From the NCBI GenBank assembly GCA_028281925.1, contig JANQIX010000034.1, positions 62,001 through 126,000 on the forward strand: 64,000 nt of DNA. Reading direction: 5' to 3'. Under the pieces are notes generated by a model that worked only from the letters and a program-made list of their open reading frames with translations, was not told the DNA's origin and did not search any database. The translations under genes were made by a program, and so were the position numbers. The stretch comes from Alphaproteobacteria bacterium (GTDB lineage Bacteria > Pseudomonadota > Alphaproteobacteria > DSM-16000 > Inquilinaceae). Below are positions 35,789 through 44,092 of the stretch, piece after piece. Every line of letters begins with the position of its first letter. The stretch's first letter is position 1.

Positions 35789-36340
35789 GTGGGGGACGGG
35801 ACGTTGCCGCCGCTGCCCGTCCGGCTGCGACCGCTGACGGAGGCGGATTTCACCGAGGGCTATCTGGCGTGGTTCCGTGACCCGGAGGTGACGCGGTTCC
35901 TCGACGCCCGCAACATTTCCCGGACGGATGCCATCGACCACTTGCGCACGGGCCATGACGGCGGCCGCTGGCATCTCTATGCCATCTGCCGGACCGATAC
36001 CGATGCCCATGTCGGCAACCTCAAGATCGGGCCCATCCACGCCCGCCATGGCGTCTCCGATATGGTCACGGTGATCGGCGATCATGCCGTCTGGGGCCGG
36101 GGTGTTGCCCGATCGGCGATTGCCCAGGGGATTGGGCTCGCCTTCGACCAGTTTCGTATCCGTAAGCTTTCGGCCAGCATCGACAGCCGCAATACGGGCT
36201 CGCTGAAGGCTTACTGCGCCGCCGGCTTCGCTGAAGAGGCGCGGCTGAAGGACCAATTCCTGGAGATGACGCCAAGCGGGCCAGTGCTGTCGGACAAGGT
36301 GTTCGTCGGCTGCTGGAATCCCGATTGGCGGCCTGACTGA
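35789..36340 (+). CDS. GNAT N-acetyltransferase, PseH-like
   Basis: 183 residues from a GTG two bases after pseC. VRLRPLTEADFTEGYLAWF is the N-terminal GNAT beta-hairpin; the acetyl-CoA loop is around IGDHAVWGRGVARSAIAQG, and SIDSRNTGSLKAYCAAGF is the C-terminal helix. Its position after pseC is that of PseH, which acetylates UDP-4-amino-4,6-dideoxy-N-acetyl-altrosamine. It belongs to the RimJ/RimL-like branch, unlike the GNAT at 26659, so the two may serve two sugars. Confidence 0.78.
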   Translation: MGDGTLPPLPVRLRPLTEADFTEGYLAWFRDPEVTRFLDARNISRTDAIDHLRTGHDGGRWHLYAICRTDTDAHVGNLKIGPIHARHGVSDMVTVIGDHAVWGRGVARSAIAQGIGLAFDQFRIRKLSASIDSRNTGSLKAYCAAGFAEEARLKDQFLEMTPSGPVLSDKVFVGCWNPDWRPD

Positions 36341-36367
36341 CCCAAACGCGCCGCGACCGCAGTTTCA

Positions 36368-38332
36368 ATGCCTGCCGCTGTGCCCACCCTTGCCTATGTT
36401 GACAGCCCCGAAGCCCTGAGCCTTGCGCGCACCGGTTGCGGGCACGCCTTGATCGGTACGGACAATCCGTGGCTGGAGGCGGCGGCGCAGAAGGACGGCG
36501 CTGCCATTGTGAACATCGAGCGGTTGCTGGAACCGGCCGATGTGCTGGCGTTAGGCCAGGTGTCCATCCGCCTGGCCAATGCGATAGACCGCGCCCTGCC
36601 AGAGGCGGTCGGCACGACCGCAACGGGTCTGGCACCGGAACACCTGCGGCTGGCGGGCACGACATCGCGTCTGATCGCGAGCCTCGTTCATCGCGCGGCA
36701 GCCATGGCTCGCGCGCTGGACGCACACCAGCCCAATGGCATCCATCTCCACATCGTCGACACGCAAGACTGGGCCCCGACCACGCCGTTCCCGCTCACCC
36801 GTTTTGCGTCGCCCTATCCGCTCTTGGCGGACGCAGGCTTCTTCGGCGATCGGCAACTGCGGACGATTCGGGTGGCGACGACGCTGCCCAAGACCGTCAA
36901 CCAGACCGCCAGCAAAGACCTGGCTCAACGTCTGGCGATGCTGCCATCGACCCTGCTGCTCCACGAAGCGATGCGCAGACTTGCGCCCTGGCGGAGGATA
37001 CGCGGCCCTCGGATCGGGATCGGTGGCGAGAACGAGGGCTTGCGCGAGGCCTTGCCGCATCTTGTCGCGGCCGGGCTTCATCCGCTGCCCCTCGGTCGCT
37101 TGACCGCTGCCCCGACGGTCGAAGGCTCCGATCCAACTGCTGCAAGCTTGCTGCCGACACTCCGGAGAGCGCTCGACACCACTCTGGCCGGCGGCCTTGC
37201 CGACCTTCGCACATTCACGGCGGAGCAGACGGCGGCGCTGACGGAGGCCCTGCTGGGCCGGCTTTCGCGCGGGCTCGCGACGATCGCCGTTCAATGGGCG
37301 CAACTGCGCGATCACCTCGACCGGGTCACGGCCGCCATTGACCGGCCAGGCGTCGTTTTGACAAACGGTCTGTTCGGACCGCTGGGCGGGCAGGTCTACC
37401 ACCATCTCCATGGCCGCGGCTTCACGATCGTCGATGTCGAACATGGCGTGACGACCGGACTGGCGGCGCTGTCAGCCTCGCGCGTGCACTGCTCGGAAGC
37501 GGCGGTATCAGACGTGCTGCTGGTCTCAAGCGACCGCGCCCGAACCCGCTTCGAAACGGCGCAGGAGGGCGGACGGCCGGTCGTGGAAACGGTGGGGCTG
37601 GCGGATCAGACCCGGCGGCTATTCCGCCCGCGCCTGCAGCGGTGGCTTGCCCGCCGCCGGCTCGGTGTGCGGAAGGACGAAACCACGATCATGCATGTCT
37701 CCACCTGGACGCAGTCGGGAAACATGCGTCCGGGCTGGGGCACGCCCTCGGAAACGGCGGTGTACGATCTGGAACGCCGGCTGGTCGAGGAGGTCTATGC
37801 CGGGCTCCGCCACAAGGTGCTCTACAAGCCCTATCCGACGCAGCGGCTTGCGTACGAGCCACCGCATCACGAAGCGATCCCGCCCCTGCCGCCGGTACAG
37901 TATCTGCCCGATGACGATTTCCGATACCTGCGTGCCGCCGCAGACGTGATCGTCACCGGCACGCCCACCAGCACACTCGGCTGGTGCGTCGGCACGGACC
38001 GGCCGCTTGTCTACCTCGACAGCCGCCTAATCAATCCACTGGAGGATGAGGACCTGCGGCGCCGCTTTGCCGAGAGCTTCCTGGTCATCGACCTGGACAG
38101 CCCAGACTGGCAGGCGGACCTGCGGCTGATGCTGAACCGCCCGTTGCCGGACATCGCGGCAGATTGGCAAGACCGGGCTCCGGCGCGGCGGGCGCTGCTG
38201 GCCGACAGCATTTCAGGTCCGGCCGGCTGCACCGGCCGCCGCATTGCGGACGTCGTGGCCGGTCTCATCGCCCGAGGCGCAAAGGCTGGCCTCGAACGCC
38301 CCGCCGCTCCCCCACTGGCACGGACCCCTTGA
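36368..38332 (+). CDS. Surface carbohydrate biosynthesis GT-B-like protein
   Basis: 654 residues. The N-terminal third is variable. Around 355 is QVYHHLHGRGFTIVDVEHGV, with the E/Q-H-G turn seen in capsule and CDP-glycerol-type transferases, and around 480-545 are VLYKPYPTQRLAY and VTGTPTSTLGWCVGTDRPLVY, which resemble the nucleotide-binding half. It ends just before pseG. I regard it as the third candidate transferase for a nonulosonic acid in this cluster; its exact family was not fixed by eye. Confidence 0.65.
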   Translation: MPAAVPTLAYVDSPEALSLARTGCGHALIGTDNPWLEAAAQKDGAAIVNIERLLEPADVLALGQVSIRLANAIDRALPEAVGTTATGLAPEHLRLAGTTSRLIASLVHRAAAMARALDAHQPNGIHLHIVDTQDWAPTTPFPLTRFASPYPLLADAGFFGDRQLRTIRVATTLPKTVNQTASKDLAQRLAMLPSTLLLHEAMRRLAPWRRIRGPRIGIGGENEGLREALPHLVAAGLHPLPLGRLTAAPTVEGSDPTAASLLPTLRRALDTTLAGGLADLRTFTAEQTAALTEALLGRLSRGLATIAVQWAQLRDHLDRVTAAIDRPGVVLTNGLFGPLGGQVYHHLHGRGFTIVDVEHGVTTGLAALSASRVHCSEAAVSDVLLVSSDRARTRFETAQEGGRPVVETVGLADQTRRLFRPRLQRWLARRRLGVRKDETTIMHVSTWTQSGNMRPGWGTPSETAVYDLERRLVEEVYAGLRHKVLYKPYPTQRLAYEPPHHEAIPPLPPVQYLPDDDFRYLRAAADVIVTGTPTSTLGWCVGTDRPLVYLDSRLINPLEDEDLRRRFAESFLVIDLDSPDWQADLRLMLNRPLPDIAADWQDRAPARRALLADSISGPAGCTGRRIADVVAGLIARGAKAGLERPAAPPLARTP

Positions 38333-38366
38333 TGGCGGAAGGCCGCCGTATCCCGCCAGATTGACC

Positions 38367-39383
38367 ATGCGTTGGGGGCTTCGCGTCGCCACCCGGCCGG
38401 AGGTCGGGGCCGGTCACGTTCTCCGCTGTCTGGCCCTGGCCAATGCCATGCGGGATCCGGTGACGATCTTCACCGATCCCGGTCATGGCTGGACTGGCAA
38501 GATCGCCGCCGCCGGATGCGGCGAGGTCTGTGAGCCCGAGGCCGGCAGCATGGCTGCCTGCACGACGGCGGCGCAGACCGGCGCGGTCGATGCTGTGCTG
38601 ATCGACGGATACGGCTTCCAGGACGCCGACATCCGTACCGTTGCGGCGTGCGTCTTCACGGCGGAGATCGACGATCTGCTGCAGCCGCCGCGCACCGCCG
38701 TTGTGATCAATCCCAGCGCGGATGACGACGCAGCTCCGTACGGCCCCACACAAAGCCTGATCCTCTGCGGGCCTCGCTATGCCCTGTTGGGGCCGCCGTA
38801 CTCGCCAGCCCATGTGCGGGCCCGTGCTGCGATCCCGTCCGACACAGTCCGCGGCGTCCTGGTGTCGATGGGGGCACGCGACAGCGCCGATGCAACGTCC
38901 ATGGCGGTGGACGCGTGCCGCGATGTCGACCGGCAGATGCCAGTGACCGTCGTTATGGGCACCGCCGCCACCCACCTGCCGAAGATGCGGTTGCGCGCAC
39001 AGGACGATCCGGCCCTCACGCTGCTCGTCGACCACTACGATATGGCGTCGCTCTACCTCGCCCACGATCTGGCGATCGGTGCAGGCGGTGTGTCGCTGCT
39101 GGAGCGCATGTGCTGCGGACTGCCGACGATCGCCGTGCTGCAGGCCGACAACCAGCGGCGGAACATCGAAGCGACGGTCGCCGCTGGCGCTGTCCACGCC
39201 GTAGGATGCCTCGACAGCACGACGACCGTTGCCTTGGCCGAGGCACTGGGCGTCCTGATCGACGACCGAGAACGGCGCCACACCATGCGCGATTCCGGCC
39301 TCGCCATGGTGGACGGAAACGGCGCCCATCGGGTTGCAGAAGCGTTGGACTGGGCTTTACGCGGTCGCCTGCAGCACGCTTAG
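38367..39383 (+). CDS. pseG: PseG, UDP-2,4-diacetamido-2,4,6-trideoxy-altrose hydrolase
   Basis: 338 residues from ATG 38367. RPEVGAGHVLRCLALANAM (residues 10-28) contains the catalytic-type His at position 17, as in known PseG. The C-terminal LAIGAGGVSLLERMCCGLPT (about residues 232-251) matches the UDP-binding region. It removes UDP so that PseI can act. It is the last gene of the plus-strand sugar cluster. It is a much closer match to PseG than the related protein at 13072. Confidence 0.87.
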   Translation: MRWGLRVATRPEVGAGHVLRCLALANAMRDPVTIFTDPGHGWTGKIAAAGCGEVCEPEAGSMAACTTAAQTGAVDAVLIDGYGFQDADIRTVAACVFTAEIDDLLQPPRTAVVINPSADDDAAPYGPTQSLILCGPRYALLGPPYSPAHVRARAAIPSDTVRGVLVSMGARDSADATSMAVDACRDVDRQMPVTVVMGTAATHLPKMRLRAQDDPALTLLVDHYDMASLYLAHDLAIGAGGVSLLERMCCGLPTIAVLQADNQRRNIEATVAAGAVHAVGCLDSTTTVALAEALGVLIDDRERRHTMRDSGLAMVDGNGAHRVAEALDWALRGRLQHA

Positions 39384-39588
39384 CGCGTACCGTCATCACC
39401 GCGTAAAGAATACCGTCGGATTATGTGTATATGCATTTATCAGCGACCGATGATGTAGTGAATCCGTTTCGGCATGGGGAACTAGGGGCCCAGCGCAGCC
39501 GTTCGGGCCGATCCGGCCGGCCAACTGGATGAATTCTTCGTTGGTCGCACGCCCCTCGTGTATGTTTCTGGGTATTCGGAACCTGGGG

Positions 39589-40881
39589 CTAAAGTTCCTT
39601 GCTGCCGACCGACGCAGCGACGATGTCGATTGCCTCCATCAGTTCGGCGGCCTCGATGACAAGTGGCGGCGAGAGGGTGAGGAACCGACCCTCCGACGCG
39701 GTCAGGTTGACGCCTCGCCGCAGGCAGTCGCGCTCAATCAACGCAGCCATCGAGCGGGCCGAAGCGTCGAGTTCGAGGGACATCAGCAACCCCAGCCCGT
39801 TGGCACCGCATAGCAGAGCCGAATCCTGCGCCATGCGAGAAAGGCGATTTAGCGCATCAGCGCCCAGTTCCCTGCTGCGGGCGACCAGTCCCTCGCCCTC
39901 CAGGACCGCCAAAGTCACCAAGCCCGCTGCCGCAAGCAGCGGGTTCTTTTCGTGCGTGTAGTGGCCGATGGCCAGACGGCCAGCCACGTTCAGATCGGCC
40001 CGCGCAATCACGGCTGACAGCGGAACAACACCACCACCCAGTGACTTGCCGAGCACCGTGATGTCGGGACGCACGGAGAAATGCTCGGACGTGAACAGGC
40101 ATCCCGTCTTCCCAAGCCCGGTCGCCACTTCGTCGAAGATCAACAGAGTGCCGGTCTGGTCGCAGAGCTCGCGGATCTCAGGCCAGAACCAGTCTGGCGG
40201 CACGTGCGGTGTCGAACGCACCGGTTCGGCCAAGAAGGCTGCAAATCCCCCGCATCGGTCGAACAGATCCTTCACCGCCTGCAGGCATGCCATAGCAGCC
40301 GCCTCGCCCGCCAGCGTACCGGTAGCCCGGCGCCAGTATGGCGGCACATGCCAGCATCCCTGGAACTGAGGAAACCCCTGGCGCTCGGCAGCCCGTCCAC
40401 CGATCCACAACGCGCCTAGGGCCGCGCCGTGCCAGGTGTCTTCGAAGGCCAATGTCGTCTTGCGGCCGGTCGCGACATAGGCAAGTTTCACCGCCATTTC
40501 GATGGCGTCTGTGCCCGACGTGCCGAACAGAACGCGTGCTGAGCCGTATGGCCAGAGAGATGCGAGCCGCTCGGCCAGCGCCGTTGCAGGATCGTTGGTG
40601 AAGCGGCGCGGGCAGAACGCCAGCGTGTCGAGTTGCGCCTTGAGGGCCGCGATCACGCGCGGATGGGCGTAGCCCAGGTTGTGACAGCTGTTGCCATGGA
40701 GATCCATGATGCGGCGGCCGTCGGCATCTTCCAGCCAGATGCCTTCCACGGCCCTCAGGGCCGACACGACAGGCGTCGAGCCTACCTGATGCAGAAACGC
40801 GGCGGCATCACGGCGAACAAGGCTGCTGCTTTCAGGGCCGAGCCATTCCGGCTGCCGGCCGATGGATGCAGGATCGGTCAC
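39589..40881 (-). CDS. Class III PLP aminotransferase-fold enzyme of a phosphonate-type locus (PbfA candidate)
   Basis: 430 residues. PLP contacts: GTSGTDAIEMAVKLA, LLIFDEVATGLGKTG (Asp), and the Lys in TVLGKSLGGGVVPLSA (about residue 276). Enzymes of this fold occur in 2-aminoethylphosphonate loci, where PbfA cleaves ammonia from (R)-1-hydroxy-2-aminoethylphosphonate and others are transaminases. It overlaps the permease gene by four bases, so uptake and turnover look coupled. No phnW, phnX, phnY or phnA gene is in the window, so the phosphonate reading rests on context. Confidence 0.75.
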   Translation of the reverse strand: MTDPASIGRQPEWLGPESSSLVRRDAAAFLHQVGSTPVVSALRAVEGIWLEDADGRRIMDLHGNSCHNLGYAHPRVIAALKAQLDTLAFCPRRFTNDPATALAERLASLWPYGSARVLFGTSGTDAIEMAVKLAYVATGRKTTLAFEDTWHGAALGALWIGGRAAERQGFPQFQGCWHVPPYWRRATGTLAGEAAAMACLQAVKDLFDRCGGFAAFLAEPVRSTPHVPPDWFWPEIRELCDQTGTLLIFDEVATGLGKTGCLFTSEHFSVRPDITVLGKSLGGGVVPLSAVIARADLNVAGRLAIGHYTHEKNPLLAAAGLVTLAVLEGEGLVARSRELGADALNRLSRMAQDSALLCGANGLGLLMSLELDASARSMAALIERDCLRRGVNLTASEGRFLTLSPPLVIEAAELMEAIDIVAASVGSKEL

Positions 40882-42965
40882 GCCGGCCGCCGCGCGGGGA
40901 CCAGCACGCCACCACGCGCCCGCGCCGCCCCCTCGAACAGGCCCATAGCCCCCATGACCATCGCAACGGTGGCGAGGATGGCGACGCTCTTGGCGCAGGC
41001 CAGGCCGTAATAGGCATTGGACGCGTGGTTGAAGATCGCCACCGAGGCAAGGTCGTGGTCGGGGCTGACCAGGAAGACAACGGCCGAAAGCGTCGTCATG
41101 CCGTCAACGAACACATAGAGCGCGCCCAACAGGATGGCGTGGCGCATCATCGGCATTGTCACCCGCACGAAGCGCTCTACGGCGGACGCGCCGAGGCTGG
41201 CCGCCGCCTCCTCTATCGAGGCGTCATAGCGCTGAAGCAGGGCCCGGCCGGCCAGAACGCCCACGAACATGTTGCCGAAGAGGATGTTGGCCACAAGGAT
41301 CGCTCCGGTCCCGGTCAGCGCCAGGTCCGGTAGGCCGAAGGGGGCGTTGAAGAACACCAGGTAGCCGACGCCGAAGATCACCCCGGGCAAGATCGCGGGG
41401 AGCAGCACGACGAAGTTCAACAGATTGCGGCCGGGCGGCCTCAACCGCTCCACGATATAGGCGACAATCAACGCCAAGAGACCGCCGAGCGGCGCGGCGA
41501 CAGCGGCAATCTGGATGCTCTGCCACACCGTCCCCAGTCCCTGCTCCGTCGACACGAAGCCGTAGACACTTGAGGTGTCGCTGAAATGGTCGAGCGTCAG
41601 GCCGAAGTCCTGCCCCCAGACGCGTGTGACCGATCCGACGCCAACGGCCAGGTAGAGCAGCCCCACAAGGCCAAGATAGGCATAGGTTACGACGGTAATG
41701 CCGAGCCGGGCCGGACGCGGCACCGGCAATTCCGTTGCAACGCCGGTGTCACCGGCGCTGGTGTAGCGCTTGCGGCCCATGATCGCTTCGAGCAGCAGAT
41801 AGGCCAGCACCGCCGGCAGGATCATCCAGACACAGAGCGCAGCAGAGAGCGGCGTGTTGGAGAAGCCGATCATCTCATTGTAGACAACCCCGGCGATCGC
41901 CGAGATATCCTTGCCGATGACGAGGGGATTCCCGAAATCCGTCATCGACAGGATGAACACCAGGATCGTGGCCCGCACCAATCCCGGCCCTGCCAAGGGC
42001 AGTGTCACGCGGGAAAAGACGACCCAGGGGCCCGCACCCTGGCTTGCCGCAGCCTCTTCCAGCCGGCCGTCCTGCCGCGAGAGCGCATTGTCCAGGATGA
42101 TGAAGGCCGGCGGCGTGAAGCTGAGGATCTGGGCGAGTACGACGCCACCAACGCCGTAAAGGTTGTCGGTGTTGGAGTCGATCAGCCCGAGCGTCTGATC
42201 GAGCAGATCGTTCGTGATCACCCCCTGACGCCCGAACAGCAGCACGGCGGCAAAGGCCATGATCACCGGCGGGGATACAAGCGGCACCAAGGCGGCAAAC
42301 CGGACCGTCTGGGCGAACGGTACGGCGCCGCGATTGACGCCGTAGGCCAAGAGGAAAGCGATCGGAATCACGAACAGGCAGGCCAGCCCTGCCAGCATCA
42401 GACTGTTCCGTGCCGCATGGCGCAGCCGCGGTTCCTCAAGGAAGGCGCGATAATGGTCTAACGCCAACCGCTCCTCTTCGCCCGTACGCAGCGTTGCAAA
42501 GGCGGCTTCGTCCAACCGGTCGCGTACGGCGAACGCCAGCGGGATGCGCTTGTGCAGCATGATGATGCCGACAGGCAGTTCCGCCTCCAGAGCGGTGCGT
42601 TGGTCTGCCGACAGGGCGGCAACCGCAGCGGCGGCGGCAGCAATCTGGTCGTCGTAATTCGCGGTGCGGTCCCACGGAACGGTCTCGCCGATAAGCTCAA
42701 GTGCCGCCGCCGTCCCTTCCATCCGCTGGCGTTCGTCGGCGCTGTCCACCCAACCGTCGATCTGAGCGTCGCGCTCGTCCGCCGGAATCAGGCCGAGGGC
42801 CTCCGACGTGATCCGCTTCAGCCCCTCCAGCGGCAACGGGCCGGCGACCCGAATGCTCTCCAAGAGGACGGCGCCCAAGGGCAGCACGATGAAGATCAGC
42901 ACAAGCGCCGTGGCCAGGAGGGCCGTGGTCCGGCCGGCGAGGTCACGCACCGGCGGCCTCGCCAT
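40878..42965 (-). CDS. ABC transporter permease, two fused halves (2-aminoethylphosphonate or ferric iron type)
   Basis: 695 residues from ATG 42965, overlapping the ATPase gene by 23 bases. Two permease halves are joined: EEAAASQGAGPWVVFSRVTLP in the first and EEAAASLGASAVERFVRVTMP in the second are the two EAA loops that contact the ATPase. After the first membrane helix (ALLATALVLIFIVLPLGAVLL) comes an unusual hydrophilic stretch of about 130 residues, presumably periplasmic, rich in Asp, Glu and Ala. Such double permeases occur in PhnU/V-like and FbpB-like importers. Confidence 0.85.
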   Translation of the reverse strand: MARPPVRDLAGRTTALLATALVLIFIVLPLGAVLLESIRVAGPLPLEGLKRITSEALGLIPADERDAQIDGWVDSADERQRMEGTAAALELIGETVPWDRTANYDDQIAAAAAAVAALSADQRTALEAELPVGIIMLHKRIPLAFAVRDRLDEAAFATLRTGEEERLALDHYRAFLEEPRLRHAARNSLMLAGLACLFVIPIAFLLAYGVNRGAVPFAQTVRFAALVPLVSPPVIMAFAAVLLFGRQGVITNDLLDQTLGLIDSNTDNLYGVGGVVLAQILSFTPPAFIILDNALSRQDGRLEEAAASQGAGPWVVFSRVTLPLAGPGLVRATILVFILSMTDFGNPLVIGKDISAIAGVVYNEMIGFSNTPLSAALCVWMILPAVLAYLLLEAIMGRKRYTSAGDTGVATELPVPRPARLGITVVTYAYLGLVGLLYLAVGVGSVTRVWGQDFGLTLDHFSDTSSVYGFVSTEQGLGTVWQSIQIAAVAAPLGGLLALIVAYIVERLRPPGRNLLNFVVLLPAILPGVIFGVGYLVFFNAPFGLPDLALTGTGAILVANILFGNMFVGVLAGRALLQRYDASIEEAAASLGASAVERFVRVTMPMMRHAILLGALYVFVDGMTTLSAVVFLVSPDHDLASVAIFNHASNAYYGLACAKSVAILATVAMVMGAMGLFEGAARARGGVLVPARRPA

Positions 42966-44082
42966 CGGGGAAGACCGCGATGTCCTCGGCCGCGACCGAG
43001 ATCGGCACATGGCCCTCTGCGTCGATACCCGCCCCAATCCATTGCGCCGACGGACAGAGGGCGACCAGTTCGGCTTGGCTACCGATGGCGATGCGAAGCC
43101 GCACGGCGGGGCCCAGGAAATCGGCGGCAACCAAACGCCCGGTCGTCAGGGCTTCGCCGTGCCCGTTACCCAACATGACGTTTTCCGGGCGGATCGACAC
43201 GGCATAGTGCTCCGCCTCAGGAAGTTCGGCAGGCCGCGCGATGCGAGTTCCCAGTCCGTCGATCACGACAGCGCCATTGCCGTCGGACCGCGCCCCGAGA
43301 ATGTTCGACTCGCCCACAAATTCGGCGACGAAACGGGTGCGCGGGCGCCGATAGAGCGAAACCGGATCATCTTCCTGAACGATCCGGCCGTGATCCATCA
43401 CGGCGACCCGGTCTGAGATGGACAGGGCCTCTTCCTGATCATGGGTCACGTAGATGGCCGTGACACCCGTCTGATTGGTGATGCTGCGGATTTCCGTTCG
43501 AAGATGCGCGCGGATCCGCGCATCCAGCGCCGACAGCGGCTCGTCCAGCAGCAGCAGCTTCGGCCACGGTGCCAAAGCGCGCGCCAGGGCCACGCGTTGC
43601 TGCTGACCGCCGGAGAGCTGATGCGGATAGCGGTCCGTGATCTCTTCCAAGCGCACCAGCGCCGCCAGTTCGGCCACCCGGCTCGCGATCTCAGCCGACG
43701 ACTTGCGCCTCAGGCGAAGGCCGAAGGCGATGTTCTGAGCGACCGTCTTGGTGGGAAACAGCGCGTAAGACTGGAAGACGAAGCCGATCTCGCGACGGTG
43801 CGGCGCCAATGCATCGATCCGCGCACCGTCCACCGTCACCGTGCCGGCGTCACTCCGCGTGAACCCGGCGACGATGCGCAAGAGCGTGGTCTTGCCGCAT
43901 CCCGACGCGCCGACCAGCGATACGAACTGGCCGGACCGCACGTTGAGCGACACAGAGTCCAGCGCGGTCGTCGTCCCGAACCGCTTTGTCAGGTCGATGA
44001 CGGCGAGATCGGCCAACGGCTTGGTCCTCGAAGCCCGCAGGCCGGATCGCACCGACTGAAACCGGTGCCGATCCGGCCTCAT
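42943..44082 (-). CDS. ABC transporter ATP-binding protein (PhnT/FbpC-like)
   Basis: 379 residues from ATG 44082. An apparent extension of the frame upstream runs through the binding-protein gene and is not real. Walker A is GASGCGKTTLLRI (about residue 64), signature LSGGQQQRVALARAL, Walker B LLLLDEPLSALDARIR, switch His in VTHDQEEAL. The C-terminal 130 residues form the TOBE-type regulatory domain (YAVSIRPENVML). It starts 10 bases after the binding-protein stop. Confidence 0.88.
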   Translation of the reverse strand: MRPDRHRFQSVRSGLRASRTKPLADLAVIDLTKRFGTTTALDSVSLNVRSGQFVSLVGASGCGKTTLLRIVAGFTRSDAGTVTVDGARIDALAPHRREIGFVFQSYALFPTKTVAQNIAFGLRLRRKSSAEIASRVAELAALVRLEEITDRYPHQLSGGQQQRVALARALAPWPKLLLLDEPLSALDARIRAHLRTEIRSITNQTGVTAIYVTHDQEEALSISDRVAVMDHGRIVQEDDPVSLYRRPRTRFVAEFVGESNILGARSDGNGAVVIDGLGTRIARPAELPEAEHYAVSIRPENVMLGNGHGEALTTGRLVAADFLGPAVRLRIAIGSQAELVALCPSAQWIGAGIDAEGHVPISVAAEDIAVFPDGEAAGA

Positions 44083-44092
44083 TAGGGATCGC

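Noticed and set aside
8799-39383. Recent horizontal transfer of the sugar cluster
   Set aside because: No tRNA, integrase, insertion sequence or repeat flanks the block, and codon use looks like that of the surrounding genes. Older transfer remains possible.
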